DNA of 62,062 nucleotides, from positions 1 through 62,062 of the IMG/VR virus record IMGVR_UViG_3300010354_000091; one strand, written 5' to 3'. The translations under genes were made by a program, and so were the position numbers. Below are positions 54,444 through 60,130 of this stretch, piece by piece. Below the pieces are notes generated by a model. It was not told the origin of the DNA. It was given only the letters and a program-made list of their open reading frames with translations, and ran no database searches. Within the stretch, counting starts at the first letter, position 1. Each line of letters opens with the position of its first letter. The stretch is from a virus.

Positions 54444-54473
54444 ATTTTAACAGTCTATATAGGCACTTGTCAA
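54444..54473 (-). promoter_or_regulatory. Sigma70-like promoter for the glycosyltransferase gene
   Basis: Minus strand: -35 TTGACA (54468-54473), 18-bp spacer, TG-extended -10 TAAAAT (54444-54449), about 24 bp before the ATG. The perfect -35 lies over the stop of the 55-aa gene. Confidence 0.65.
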
Positions 54474-54637
54474 TACGATGCCTCAGTATATCTTGGTGGT
54501 GATAGTTTAATAATCTCAACCTCCTCCAAGTCTACTTCATCTTTTCTAATTTTGTCACAGAGTTCATCAAATGTTAAACTGTGAGCTACTACATTATCTT
54601 TTTTGTAGATGTGATACATTGTTTCTCTTTCAGACAT
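54470..54637 (-). CDS. 55-residue conserved small protein (YHIYKKDNVVAHSL type)
   Basis: ATG at 54635-54637 with GGAG 8 bases upstream. The product runs MSERETMYHIYKKDNVVAHS, then an acidic helix and ...LSPPRYTEASY. Small proteins with a YHIYxKDxxxxHSL start recur in cyanomyoviruses and remain unassigned. It lies one gene upstream of the glycosyltransferase and just downstream of the AbrB-like gene. Confidence 0.72.
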   Translation of the reverse strand: MSERETMYHIYKKDNVVAHSLTFDELCDKIRKDEVDLEEVEIIKLSPPRYTEASY

Positions 54638-54658
54638 GGAAATATCTCCGGAAAATTT

Positions 54659-54817
54659 TTACAGAGAAATATTTTCGATAATCAATTTGTTATTCTCAAC
54701 TTTATAATCGAGTACCGCACCTTCTTCCCATTCAAGTGTATCTTTCAGTTCGGAAGGAATGTGAATGTAAAACTCTTCTTTTTCGTCGTTGTAAATTAGA
54801 TCTGCTGTGTAATCCAT
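54659..54817 (-). CDS. SpoVT/AbrB-like swapped-hairpin small protein
   Basis: 52 residues, ATG at 54815-54817, stop TAA at 54659-54661. The whole chain fits one AbrB-type repeat: FYIHIPSELKDTLEWEEGAV followed by LDYKVENNKLIIENI, i.e. the beta - IPxEL helix - G - beta - beta pattern of MazE/AbrB DNA-binding dimers. There is no second domain, which is usual for the family. SD is weak (A-rich). It would be a dimeric transcription regulator of phage or host genes; no toxin partner is visible next to it. Function inferred from pattern. Confidence 0.62.
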   Translation of the reverse strand: MDYTADLIYNDEKEEFYIHIPSELKDTLEWEEGAVLDYKVENNKLIIENISL

Positions 54818-54846
54818 ATATGTTTTTCTTTTTTCAATTTATATAT

Positions 54847-54975
54847 TCACCTTGAGAATTTTACAATAATAATTCCAAGTATAACCAAAAAGATATGCCA
54901 AAATGTCTTTGGATATCTGATTAACCACCCAGCAAAAACAACCTTCCAAAAATTCCAATAGGGGGATTTTCTCAT
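54847..54975 (-). CDS. 42-residue predicted membrane protein
   Basis: ATG at 54973-54975. The product starts MRKSPYWNFWKVVFAGWLIR and ends in a hydrophobic stretch WHIFLVILGIIIVKF (about residues 26-40), one strong transmembrane helix with a short basic N-terminus. AGAAAG/GAAG precedes the ATG and overlaps a tiny MAPKRKKK reading. The exact stop base is uncertain by one because of an A-run near 54900; the reading chosen gives the hydrophobic end expected for this small cyanophage type. Function unknown. Confidence 0.5.
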   Translation of the reverse strand: MRKSPYWNFWKVVFAGWLIRYPKTFWHIFLVILGIIIVKFSR

Positions 54976-55204
54976 TTCTTCTTTCTTTTTGGTGCCATTT
55001 TTATTCCGGAAAATTTTTTTTGAGAGAAGGATATTGAGCTCGGGTTTTCAAAGTTTTATAGATTAAAGGGACCCAAAAGATTATATATCGCATCGCCCGC
55101 AGGACGGCATAACAAACCACCGTAAATCACTGCTGATCACGGATACTCAAAAAACGCATAAGACTGCCCCCAGTATAAACCAGGGGCAGCACAGTTAGTT
55201 AGAC
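54976..55204. other. 229-bp gap with no convincing gene
   Basis: Only very short frames occur here (for example an 8-codon MAPKRKKK frame ending at the next start). It contains a minus-strand TATATAAT that could be a -10 for the 42-aa gene, but no good -35, plus the hairpin at 55164-55189. No tRNA-like fold was seen. Confidence 0.5.
55164..55189 (-). terminator. Possible terminator hairpin
   Basis: CTGCCCC / GGGGCAG arms with a 12-base loop. Read on minus it follows the 52-aa gene and precedes TCTTATGCGTTTTTT, so the T-run is displaced. Confidence 0.45.
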
Positions 55205-55363
55205 TCAGAACTCCAATTCATAAGCACTGGGTTCACCTCCACCGAAACTTTGAGCACTGCCATTATCACTTACTGTATCAGCACTAAGTGACTCCAGGAT
55301 GGACAGAATTTCATTGCCAGTGTTACCTTGACGGAGCATGGAGATGAGAACTTGCTTGGACAT
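55205..55363 (-). CDS. 52-residue conserved small protein (MLRQGNTGNEIL type)
   Basis: ATG at 55361-55363. MSKQVLISMLRQGNTGNEIL followed by SILESL and a Ser/Gly-rich tail ending SAYELEF. The LRQGxxGxEIL core is familiar from small cyanophage and cyanobacterial proteins of unknown role. No SD is visible. Confidence 0.65.
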   Translation of the reverse strand: MSKQVLISMLRQGNTGNEILSILESLSADTVSDNGSAQSFGGGEPSAYELEF

Positions 55364-55437
55364 AATAACGAAGAAAAGTGTTGTTAACTGTGTGGTGCCT
55401 AGTTTATACTCATGCGACAGGAGTGAGTGTTACTGAC

Positions 55438-55695
55438 TCAGAGATCTGCGATGACTTCGTTGAGTTCAATACGGTTCAACTTAGAGTCTTTCCACTTAAC
55501 ACCATCGGGAGTAGATTTGCAGTTAAAAGAACATGCTTCCAGTGCATCTACGAAGTCTTGGTAATCATCACACTGCTGAGCAATGCTATAGAAACCGTAG
55601 TCATTTTGAATCCAGAGTGCAACATTCCAGGTCTCATAATTCGTCCAACCGTTATACTCAGTATCGGTCAGATTTGCTTGGTAGGTGACTGTCAT
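55438..55695 (-). CDS. DUF7249-type protein (NGWTNYETWNVALW)
   Basis: 85 residues. Contains the very characteristic NGWTNYETWNVALWIQNDYG block (residues 15-34) found in many cyanophages and some cyanobacteria, followed by a helical CDDYQDFVDAL and an acidic end. Function unknown. The leader (TATAAGGACAACCACCGAAC) follows copy 1 of the repeated intergenic element. Confidence 0.8.
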   Translation of the reverse strand: MTVTYQANLTDTEYNGWTNYETWNVALWIQNDYGFYSIAQQCDDYQDFVDALEACSFNCKSTPDGVKWKDSKLNRIELNEVIADL

Positions 55696-55715
55696 GTTCG
55701 GTGGTTGTCCTTATA

Positions 55716-55746
55716 CAATAGGGACAATTTAAAGGCCCCCCATGTT
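55716..55746 (-). repeat. Repeated intergenic element, copy 1
   Basis: Minus strand: AACATGGGGGGCCTTTAAA then TTGTCCCTATTG. Lies between the 55-aa gene stop and the DUF7249 gene. The GTCCC arm pairs with GGGGC through one G-U. Confidence 0.75.
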
Positions 55747-55748
55747 AG

Positions 55749-55916
55749 TTACTCTACCTGCTGCAACCTATCAACAAACTCATCCAAATATTCAGTAGGA
55801 TCATGACCTAACTGTGCGACCCTTTCTAACTCATTGAAGATCGTTGTTAAGTGTTTATAAAAGGGCACACGCATTCTGTCAGTTTTGCCCAGATATTTGT
55901 AGTTTGGAGGTCTCAT
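55749..55916 (-). CDS. 55-residue small protein downstream of an inverted repeat
   Basis: ATG at 55914-55916, stop at 55749-55751. MRPPNYKYLGKTDRMRVPFY, then a helical acidic C-terminus (DPTEYLDEFVDRLQQVE). No SD: the ATG abuts a perfect 15-bp inverted-repeat arm that contains the end of the putative leader. A late promoter lies 25 bp upstream. Function unknown. Confidence 0.62.
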   Translation of the reverse strand: MRPPNYKYLGKTDRMRVPFYKHLTTIFNELERVAQLGHDPTEYLDEFVDRLQQVE

Positions 55917-55966
55917 AGTTTTGTCCCAAAATACCCCTGATATTTATACCTTTTTGGGACAAAACT
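55917..55966 (-). promoter_or_regulatory. Late promoter box inside a perfect 15-bp inverted repeat
   Basis: Arms AGTTTTGTCCCAAAA (55917-55931) and TTTTGGGACAAAACT (55952-55966) are exact complements with a 20-base spacer. The spacer carries minus-strand TATAAATA (55941-55948), 25 bp before the ATG. A transcript initiating in the spacer would lack the upstream arm. Confidence 0.75.
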
Positions 55967-55980
55967 CAAAACCCTTGGTA

Positions 55981-56196
55981 TCACTCAAAAACGTCACAGT
56001 AGATGTCATAAAGTTCTCGAAGTTTGTCCTCTGAATAGATTACCAACTGTGCGAGTTCTTCAGATGTAATGGTGACAGGATCTTCACCCGCCCACTGAAT
56101 CAAATCACGCAGACAGATTGATTCAGCAACTGTGTCTCCATTAAAGATCTCTTCTAGGAGAAACTGTGATTCTTCAGTAATGCTCTGAGTGACCAT
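55981..56196 (-). CDS. 71-residue acidic small protein
   Basis: It starts MVTQSITEESQFLLEEIFNG; helical, strongly acidic (LRELYDIYCDVFE end), one Trp (LIQWAGEDPVTIT). It is the first minus-strand gene left of the plus-strand GIY-YIG gene and is preceded by a sigma70-like promoter (TTGACA-18-TATACT). Such small acidic proteins are candidates for host-takeover factors, but no family was recognised. Confidence 0.66.
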   Translation of the reverse strand: MVTQSITEESQFLLEEIFNGDTVAESICLRDLIQWAGEDPVTITSEELAQLVIYSEDKLRELYDIYCDVFE

Positions 56197-56220
56197 TGAT
56201 TAACCTTTGAGTGCTTTGTT

Positions 56221-56250
56221 AGTATATATCGGGAGGGTTGTATTTGTCAA
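56221..56250 (-). promoter_or_regulatory. Sigma70-like promoter, minus strand
   Basis: -35 TTGACA (56245-56250), 18-bp spacer, -10 TATACT (56221-56226), about 25 bp before the 71-aa gene. Confidence 0.72.
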
Positions 56251-56298
56251 GGGGTTTATGAGGTCTTCTGTGCGGTCCTGGGAGTGTCTCTGAGGGGG

Positions 56299-56327
56299 TT
56301 GCATTTCTCTGAGGTTTGTGTTATAAT
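56299..56327 (+). promoter_or_regulatory. Sigma70-like extended -10 promoter, plus strand
   Basis: TTGCAT (56299-56304), 17-bp spacer, TGT-TATAAT (-10 at 56322-56327). Drives the plus-strand GIY-YIG gene; divergent from the 56221-56250 promoter. Confidence 0.72.
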
Positions 56328-56406
56328 GCGCGCACTTTAATCACCACCAAACTACACAAAATTAACCTTTTCAAAATAAATATCACAAAGAAGCACTTTC
56401 ATCATT

Positions 56407-57171
56407 TTGGCATACATTTACTCCATAACAAACAATATAAATCAAAAGCAATACATTGGTTTAACACGCCAGGCAAATCCTTATGATAGATGGAAACAAC
56501 ATTTAGAAGATAGTAAGTATAACTCACAAAGTCCTATTCATCGTGCCATTCGTAAATACGGAACGCAGAACTTTAAGTTTAGAGTTCTTGAAGAATGTGC
56601 AGACAATAAGGTAGAAGAAAGAGAGATACATTACATTGCAAAGTGTAATTCATTTTATGAAGGATACAATGCTACTTTAGGTGGAAACATTCGTTATGAT
56701 ACAGATGCAAAACCCATAACACAATATACTAAAAAAGGAGAAAAGATAAGAGACTTTGCATCACTTAGAGATGCAGCAGAGTTTATAGACAAAGAACAAA
56801 GTGCAATCAGTAGATGTGCCAATGGTGAAAGATTTTCTGCTTATGGGTATAGATGGAGTTGGAAAGGTGACAAATTACCTTTACTTCAAAAGAGCAAGTA
56901 TTGTTGTCCTTATTATGGTTACAATAATAAAGGTGAGTATAAGGAATGGGCCTCAAGTGTGGAAGCTGCAAAAGAAATTAAGTGTGACAGAAGAAGTATA
57001 ACATCATCTGCAAATAGTAAGAAAGAAAATAAACTTCAATGTCGTGGGTGGTATGTATTCAAAATGAGTGATGGTAAGATAGATTTTGATGAAATTACTT
57101 TTGCAAAAAAGTATAGACCAACAAGTGAAAAGGCACGAGAAATGGTAAAAATTAGATGCCAAAAAACATAA
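56407..57171 (+). CDS. GIY-YIG homing endonuclease with NUMOD-like tail
   Basis: 254 residues; start appears to be TTG at 56407-56409 (no ATG fits before the catalytic motif). GIY-YIG domain: YIYS (3-6) and YIGLT (16-20), Arg29 in YDRWKQH, Glu73 in EREIHYI, GYNATLGG (86-93). Two NUMOD1-like DNA-binding repeats follow (ITQYTKKGEKIRDFASLRDA near 104; GYNNKGEYKEWASSVEAAKE near 170). The gene runs against its neighbours and has its own sigma70-like promoter, as free-standing (Seg-type) mobile endonucleases often do. Confidence 0.88.
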   Translation: MAYIYSITNNINQKQYIGLTRQANPYDRWKQHLEDSKYNSQSPIHRAIRKYGTQNFKFRVLEECADNKVEEREIHYIAKCNSFYEGYNATLGGNIRYDTDAKPITQYTKKGEKIRDFASLRDAAEFIDKEQSAISRCANGERFSAYGYRWSWKGDKLPLLQKSKYCCPYYGYNNKGEYKEWASSVEAAKEIKCDRRSITSSANSKKENKLQCRGWYVFKMSDGKIDFDEITFAKKYRPTSEKAREMVKIRCQKT

Positions 57172-57176
57172 AAAAA

Positions 57177-57196
57177 AGAGGGACACCACTCCCTCT
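57177..57196 (-). terminator. Terminator at the junction with the plus GIY-YIG gene
   Basis: AGAGGGA / TCCCTCT with a 6-base loop (on minus GTGGTG); on minus it runs into eight or more T. It ends the 57290-57622 unit. On plus it would follow the GIY-YIG gene but lacks a T-run. Confidence 0.8.
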
Positions 57197-57289
57197 CTTA
57201 TACCCAACCACTTTGACTTTTAGAAGAATTATCTACACTTACAAAGTCACTTTCTTTTTGTAGATGAGGCTAACTTCTTCCTCATTAAA

Positions 57290-57418
57290 TTACACTAATT
57301 CAGCAGGACTTCCACAAGAACGATAAAACTCAATCATCCGTTTTGCTTCATCTAATGTAGAGAAACTTTGCGTTCTCCATTGTTGCTGATAAGGTGTAAA
57401 GTATCGGATGGTGAACAT
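57290..57418 (-). CDS. 42-residue conserved small protein (MFTIRYFTPY type)
   Basis: ATG at 57416-57418. MFTIRYFTPYQQQWRTQSFS, then TLDEAKRMIEFYRSCGSPAE. A compact beta-helix pattern with W and R at the turn, familiar from cyanophage small genes of unknown role. Last gene before the terminator. Confidence 0.68.
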   Translation of the reverse strand: MFTIRYFTPYQQQWRTQSFSTLDEAKRMIEFYRSCGSPAELV

Positions 57419-57430
57419 TTTAGTTTTGAT

Positions 57431-57622
57431 TCAATTAGAGTGAAGAATGTCTAGCATTTGTTGGTGATAGTGGTCTGCCTCACGAACTACATTTGCTGCC
57501 TCTGATACATCTTCAATCTCATACTTTGTCATCTCCAGAGAGTGAATCACATTAGAGAGAAGTTCAGTCAGAGCATCAATCTTGTCTGTATCAGTCATCT
57601 TGTGAGTTGTGGTTGTGCTCAT
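57431..57622 (-). CDS. 63-residue acidic helical small protein
   Basis: Starts MSTTTTHKMTDTDKIDALTE; a second ATG at codon 9 is possible. Mostly helical and acidic (LEMTKYEIEDVSEAANVVRE). Copy 2 of the repeated element ends at its ATG. Function unknown. Confidence 0.65.
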   Translation of the reverse strand: MSTTTTHKMTDTDKIDALTELLSNVIHSLEMTKYEIEDVSEAANVVREADHYHQQMLDILHSN

Positions 57623-57649
57623 ACTACAGGGACAATTTGAAGGCCCCCA
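57620..57649 (-). repeat. Repeated intergenic element, copy 2
   Basis: Minus: GGGGGCCTTCAAATTGTCCC then TGTAGTATG. The usual AACATG before the G-run is replaced by AAGGGT, where the HNH gene region begins. Confidence 0.72.
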
Positions 57650-57652
57650 CCC

Positions 57653-57690
57653 TTGTTTGCTTTCTAAAATGTAGTATAATAAATACTACA
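57653..57690 (+). promoter_or_regulatory. Promoter with embedded inverted repeat, HNH gene
   Basis: -35 TTGTTT (57653-57658), 16-bp spacer, -10 TATAAT (57675-57680). The -10 sits inside TGTAGTAT / ATACTACA arms (8 bp each, 57670-57677 and 57683-57690, 5-base centre), an operator-like symmetry. Confidence 0.58.
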
Positions 57691-57704
57691 AAGTTAGGTA
57701 CTTA

Positions 57705-58202
57705 ATGATGAAAGAACATCCAATCTACAATAACATTTTAGTCGATGAAGATGGAAGCATTTATAGTACAGGAAAGAACTACAAATCACCTCGCAAACTG
57801 AAAGAAAGTTTAGATGAAAGAGGTTATGCAAGAGTGAGAGTACAAGTTGGATTGTATAATCAAAAGTTGAGAGCAGTACATAGATTAGTAGCAGAAACTT
57901 ACTTGCCCAATCCAAACAATCTAAGTGATGTTCATCATAAGGATGACAACCCAAGAAATAACAATTTGGATAATTTAGAGTGGGTCAGTCATAAACAAAA
58001 TTGTGAACTTTCAAGAGATAACATAGGAAGGAACAAAGCAGCAGAATGGAAGATCTTGCATATAGAAAGTAAAGAAACCTTTGTGATAAAGAACCTCGCT
58101 AAATGGTGTGAAGAAAATAATCTTAATAGATCAAATCTTCATAAGACATTAACAAAGGTAAATCACCACAAAGGTTATAAGATCTTAGAGAAACTCAATT
58201 AA
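57705..58202 (+). CDS. HNH homing endonuclease (NUMOD4 + HNH_3)
   Basis: 165 residues. N-terminal NUMOD4-like part with DEDGSIYSTGKN, then the AVHRLVAETYLPNP-DVHHKDDNPRNNNLDNLEWV block with catalytic-type His77/His78 and Asn90, then a DNA-binding helix-turn tail (FVIKNLAKWCEENNLNRSNL). Size and order fit phage free-standing HNH endonucleases. It faces the local gene order, has its own promoter, and overlaps the 3' end of the convergent 104-aa gene by 8 bases. Alternative start at the second ATG (57708). Confidence 0.88.
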   Translation: MMKEHPIYNNILVDEDGSIYSTGKNYKSPRKLKESLDERGYARVRVQVGLYNQKLRAVHRLVAETYLPNPNNLSDVHHKDDNPRNNNLDNLEWVSHKQNCELSRDNIGRNKAAEWKILHIESKETFVIKNLAKWCEENNLNRSNLHKTLTKVNHHKGYKILEKLN

Positions 58203-58509
58203 GTCTCATACCACTGAAGAAGGGGATTGTCTGTCCATTATAAACAATGAACCACTCAAAGTTCTTGGAGAAAATCCTTTCACCTTCCATACCAAATGCT
58301 TGAAGAAGTGAGTTAATTCTGCTTTTAGTTGTAGCAGAACGCCAACCACCATCGAACAATTCCATCCAGGTTTCGCCAATGCGAGCAATCAGATTTCCGT
58401 GCAAATAAACATCAGAAACGTTACTGCAAGAGATAACTTCAGAGTTTGCAATCTTCAGATCTTTGTTGTCTTTGATTGCTTCGATGATTTGCTTTTCAAT
58501 CTTACGCAT
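58195..58509 (-). CDS. Conserved cyanophage protein (MRKIEKQIIEAIK type)
   Basis: 104 residues; the familiar MRKIEKQIIEAIKDNKDLKI start, DVYLHGNLIARIG and TTKSRINSLLQAFG in the middle, and FNGQTIPFFSGMRLN-like end (here YNGQTIPFFSGMRLN). Conserved in many cyanomyoviruses, function unknown. Its leader (about 22 bases after copy 3) is A/C-rich with no SD. Confidence 0.78.
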   Translation of the reverse strand: MRKIEKQIIEAIKDNKDLKIANSEVISCSNVSDVYLHGNLIARIGETWMELFDGGWRSATTKSRINSLLQAFGMEGERIFSKNFEWFIVYNGQTIPFFSGMRLN

Positions 58510-58530
58510 TGTGGTTTGGGGTTGTGGTTA

Positions 58531-58563
58531 CACTATAGGGGCAATTTGAAGGCCCCCATGTTT
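58531..58563 (-). repeat. Repeated intergenic element, copy 3
   Basis: Minus: AACATGGGGGCCTTCAAATT then GCCCCTATAGTG. Perfect GGGGC/GCCCC arms. The ATG is about 22 bases further on. Confidence 0.75.
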
Positions 58564-58566
58564 GTG

Positions 58567-58704
58567 TTAGCAATAGATGTCAGGTCCAGTTACATCGCAA
58601 AACTCAAGCAGAAAGTAATCAATACTTACACCAACTTCTTGTGCTTCAGTATAAAACTCTTGGTATTGTTCACCGTTGAGAATAAAGAAATCAGTTTCAA
58701 TCAT
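58567..58704 (-). CDS. 45-residue acidic small protein
   Basis: ATG at 58702-58704. MIETDFFILNGEQYQEFYTE and an end LLEFCDVTGPDIYC. Overlaps the stop of the upstream secreted-type gene by 8 bases. Unassigned. Confidence 0.58.
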   Translation of the reverse strand: MIETDFFILNGEQYQEFYTEAQEVGVSIDYFLLEFCDVTGPDIYC

Positions 58705-58825
58705 GAGGGGCAATGATGTCTGCTATGGTGTGTAATGTTTGGGAAGTAGTGTTACGAACTCCTGGTGAGAGAGTTAATGCAACGACAAAGATTAACAGAA
58801 TTGTTTTCACTTTCTGTCGTCTCAT
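58697..58825 (-). CDS. 42-residue protein with N-terminal hydrophobic signal-like segment
   Basis: ATG at 58823-58825, directly after the upstream TGA. MRRQKVKTILLIFVVALTLS is a basic head plus a hydrophobic core (residues 8-20), then a polar tail. Looks like a small membrane or exported protein. Its start abuts the preceding stop and its end overlaps the next start, so it is translated in tandem. Confidence 0.6.
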   Translation of the reverse strand: MRRQKVKTILLIFVVALTLSPGVRNTTSQTLHTIADIIAPHD

Positions 58826-59056
58826 TCAATCGAATCGAGAGGATACATCAGGACCAGGATTCTCAAGGTGTGCAACACTATCTGCTACACCTTCAGCAGT
58901 TAGTGCAAACTGTACTTTCTGACCGTTGTAGTAAATGTCAAAGACAGATTGAACATAAGGTGTCAGATTGCCTTCAGAATCCCATGCATTTCGTGTATGG
59001 GAAGTCTCAACGATTTCGTAGACTTTAGAGGTGAGAGGTGAAGTGTAGGTCATCAT
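58826..59056 (-). CDS. 76-residue small protein
   Basis: MMTYTSPLTSKVYEIVETSH; then DIYYNGQKVQFALTAEGVAD. Mixed alpha-beta. ATGATG at the start directly follows copy 4 of the repeated element; no SD. Function unknown. Confidence 0.65.
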   Translation of the reverse strand: MMTYTSPLTSKVYEIVETSHTRNAWDSEGNLTPYVQSVFDIYYNGQKVQFALTAEGVADSVAHLENPGPDVSSRFD

Positions 59057-59087
59057 ACTATAGGTGCAATTTCAAGGCCCCCATGTT
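59054..59087 (-). repeat. Repeated intergenic element, copy 4
   Basis: Minus: AACATGGGGGCCTTGAAATT then GCACCTATAGTATG. TATAGT directly abuts the ATG; one mismatch in the second arm. Confidence 0.78.
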
Positions 59088-59095
59088 AGCAACTC

Positions 59096-59275
59096 TTACA
59101 GTCCGTTGAAGTATTCGTGAAGTTCTGAAAAGTATTGCTCTTTAGTCTCAAAATGACGCCCATAAATGTCACAAGGGAACGTGTGCTTTTGAAACATCGT
59201 AGATGCAACTTTTATATCTTGTTCATCATAACCCATCTCAATCAGTGTTTGAACGTAAGGATTAGTGTGTGTCAT
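59096..59275 (-). CDS. 59-residue small protein
   Basis: Preferred ATG at 59273-59275, one base after the upstream stop; a longer reading from 59320 lies inside the neighbour. MTHTNPYVQTLIEMGYDEQD, then a helical end KEQYFSELHEYFNGL. Function unknown. Confidence 0.62.
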   Translation of the reverse strand: MTHTNPYVQTLIEMGYDEQDIKVASTMFQKHTFPCDIYGRHFETKEQYFSELHEYFNGL

Positions 59276-59276
59276 T

Positions 59277-59459
59277 TCAGTTACCGAAGAAAGCATCAAA
59301 CTCATCTGCGATCTGATCAATCAGTTCATCAGTTGCATCAAGGTCAAATACATCACAAACCCAATCTACAGCATCATTTAGGTCTGTGTGATTGTTGCAC
59401 ATAAACTCACGAAGTGCAGGTGCAATTTGATCTTGGAAGTCGATTTGAGTGGTATTCAT
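59277..59459 (-). CDS. 60-residue acidic small protein
   Basis: MNTTQIDFQDQIAPALREFM; very acidic second half (DLDATDELIDQIADEFDAFF). TATAGT of copy 5 abuts the ATG; no SD. Function unknown. Confidence 0.66.
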   Translation of the reverse strand: MNTTQIDFQDQIAPALREFMCNNHTDLNDAVDWVCDVFDLDATDELIDQIADEFDAFFGN

Positions 59460-59490
59460 ACTATAGGGGCAATTTCAAGGCCCCCATGTT
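59457..59490 (-). repeat. Repeated intergenic element, copy 5
   Basis: Minus: AACATGGGGGCCTTGAAATT then GCCCCTATAGTATG. Perfect GGGGC/GCCCC arms. Confidence 0.8.
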
Positions 59491-59756
59491 TAATTCACTG
59501 TGAAATAGGTTCCGTTTGCCTTATTCAGTGTGATAAGTTTCTCTTGAATGTCATTGAGTCCATCTTCATCTTGTTCATCAACTGCTTCACATTCAGTCCA
59601 ATCATCTAACCGAATCGCACCCGATTCACTGATGGGAGTATAATACAGTGTGCCTTCATCATCAATCGAATAGGCACAACCATGACCTTCACAAGTGTAG
59701 ATAATCATTTCGGTGGTTTGAGTCATTTTTGCAGTAGGATTAGGAAGGGAAATCAT
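59490..59756 (-). CDS. Small protein with CEGHGCAYSI motif
   Basis: 88 residues (78 if the ATG at 59726, MTQTTEMIIYTCEGHGCAYS, is used). The Cys-x-Gly-His-x-Cys unit followed by SIDDEGTLYYTPIS looks like a small metal- or redox-type knuckle seen in cyanophage unknowns. Acidic C-terminus. The first ATG lies 3 bases after the upstream stop. Confidence 0.62.
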   Translation of the reverse strand: MISLPNPTAKMTQTTEMIIYTCEGHGCAYSIDDEGTLYYTPISESGAIRLDDWTECEAVDEQDEDGLNDIQEKLITLNKANGTYFTVN

Positions 59757-59759
59757 TTC

Positions 59760-59930
59760 TCAGTCAACAACAGAGTAACAAGCAACAGAGGAAGGAATCC
59801 CACTTAGTGATAACGAACCATTGCGGGCATCGCAATAGTCTTGTGCCTCATCTTCAGAGTAGAAAGGTCCAATATACTCAGGAGAATTGAGTGCATTAGA
59901 ATCGAATCGGACGGTGAAGGTGTTTGTCAT
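59760..59930 (-). CDS. 56-residue small protein
   Basis: ATG at 59928-59930, abutting TATAGT of copy 6. MTNTFTVRFDSNALNSPEYI, then GPFYSEDEAQDYCDARNGSL. Mixed alpha-beta. No SD. Function unknown. Confidence 0.64.
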   Translation of the reverse strand: MTNTFTVRFDSNALNSPEYIGPFYSEDEAQDYCDARNGSLSLSGIPSSVACYSVVD

Positions 59931-59961
59931 ACTATAGGTGCAATTTCAAGGCCCCCATGTT
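59928..59961 (-). repeat. Repeated intergenic element, copy 6
   Basis: Minus: AACATGGGGGCCTTGAAATT then GCACCTATAGTATG. Identical to copy 4 in the shared part. Confidence 0.8.
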
Positions 59962-59965
59962 TCAA

Positions 59966-60130
59966 TCACCCAGGAAGATCAAACTTCATTCTTATCATGT
60001 CTTTCTGACATCTTTCAATCTTTTCATATACATCCACAAACAATTCGCAGAGGTTGTGTAGATCTACATTCTGTCCATCAGGTGCTAGAAACTCACGAAT
60101 GGTATTGTATTTTTCTTGTGATGCTGTCAT
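59966..60130 (-). CDS. 54-residue helical small protein
   Basis: ATG at 60128-60130 shared with the preceding stop (ATGA). MTASQEKYNTIREFLAPDGQ, then a helix ELFVDVYEKIERCQKDMIRM. Function unknown. Confidence 0.6.
   Translation of the reverse strand: MTASQEKYNTIREFLAPDGQNVDLHNLCELFVDVYEKIERCQKDMIRMKFDLPG

Noticed and set aside
54976-55204. Possible tRNA or small RNA
   Set aside because: I could not fold a cloverleaf or find a T-loop; only one GC hairpin is present, so no RNA gene is claimed.
57694-57954. 86-residue minus-strand frame opposite the HNH gene
   Set aside because: Opposes clear HNH motifs, has no SD, and its Leu/Cys-rich composition is typical of a shadow.
55716-59961. CRISPR array
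   Set aside because: The six repeats are hundreds to nearly 1900 bases apart with genes between them, so they are not a spacer array.
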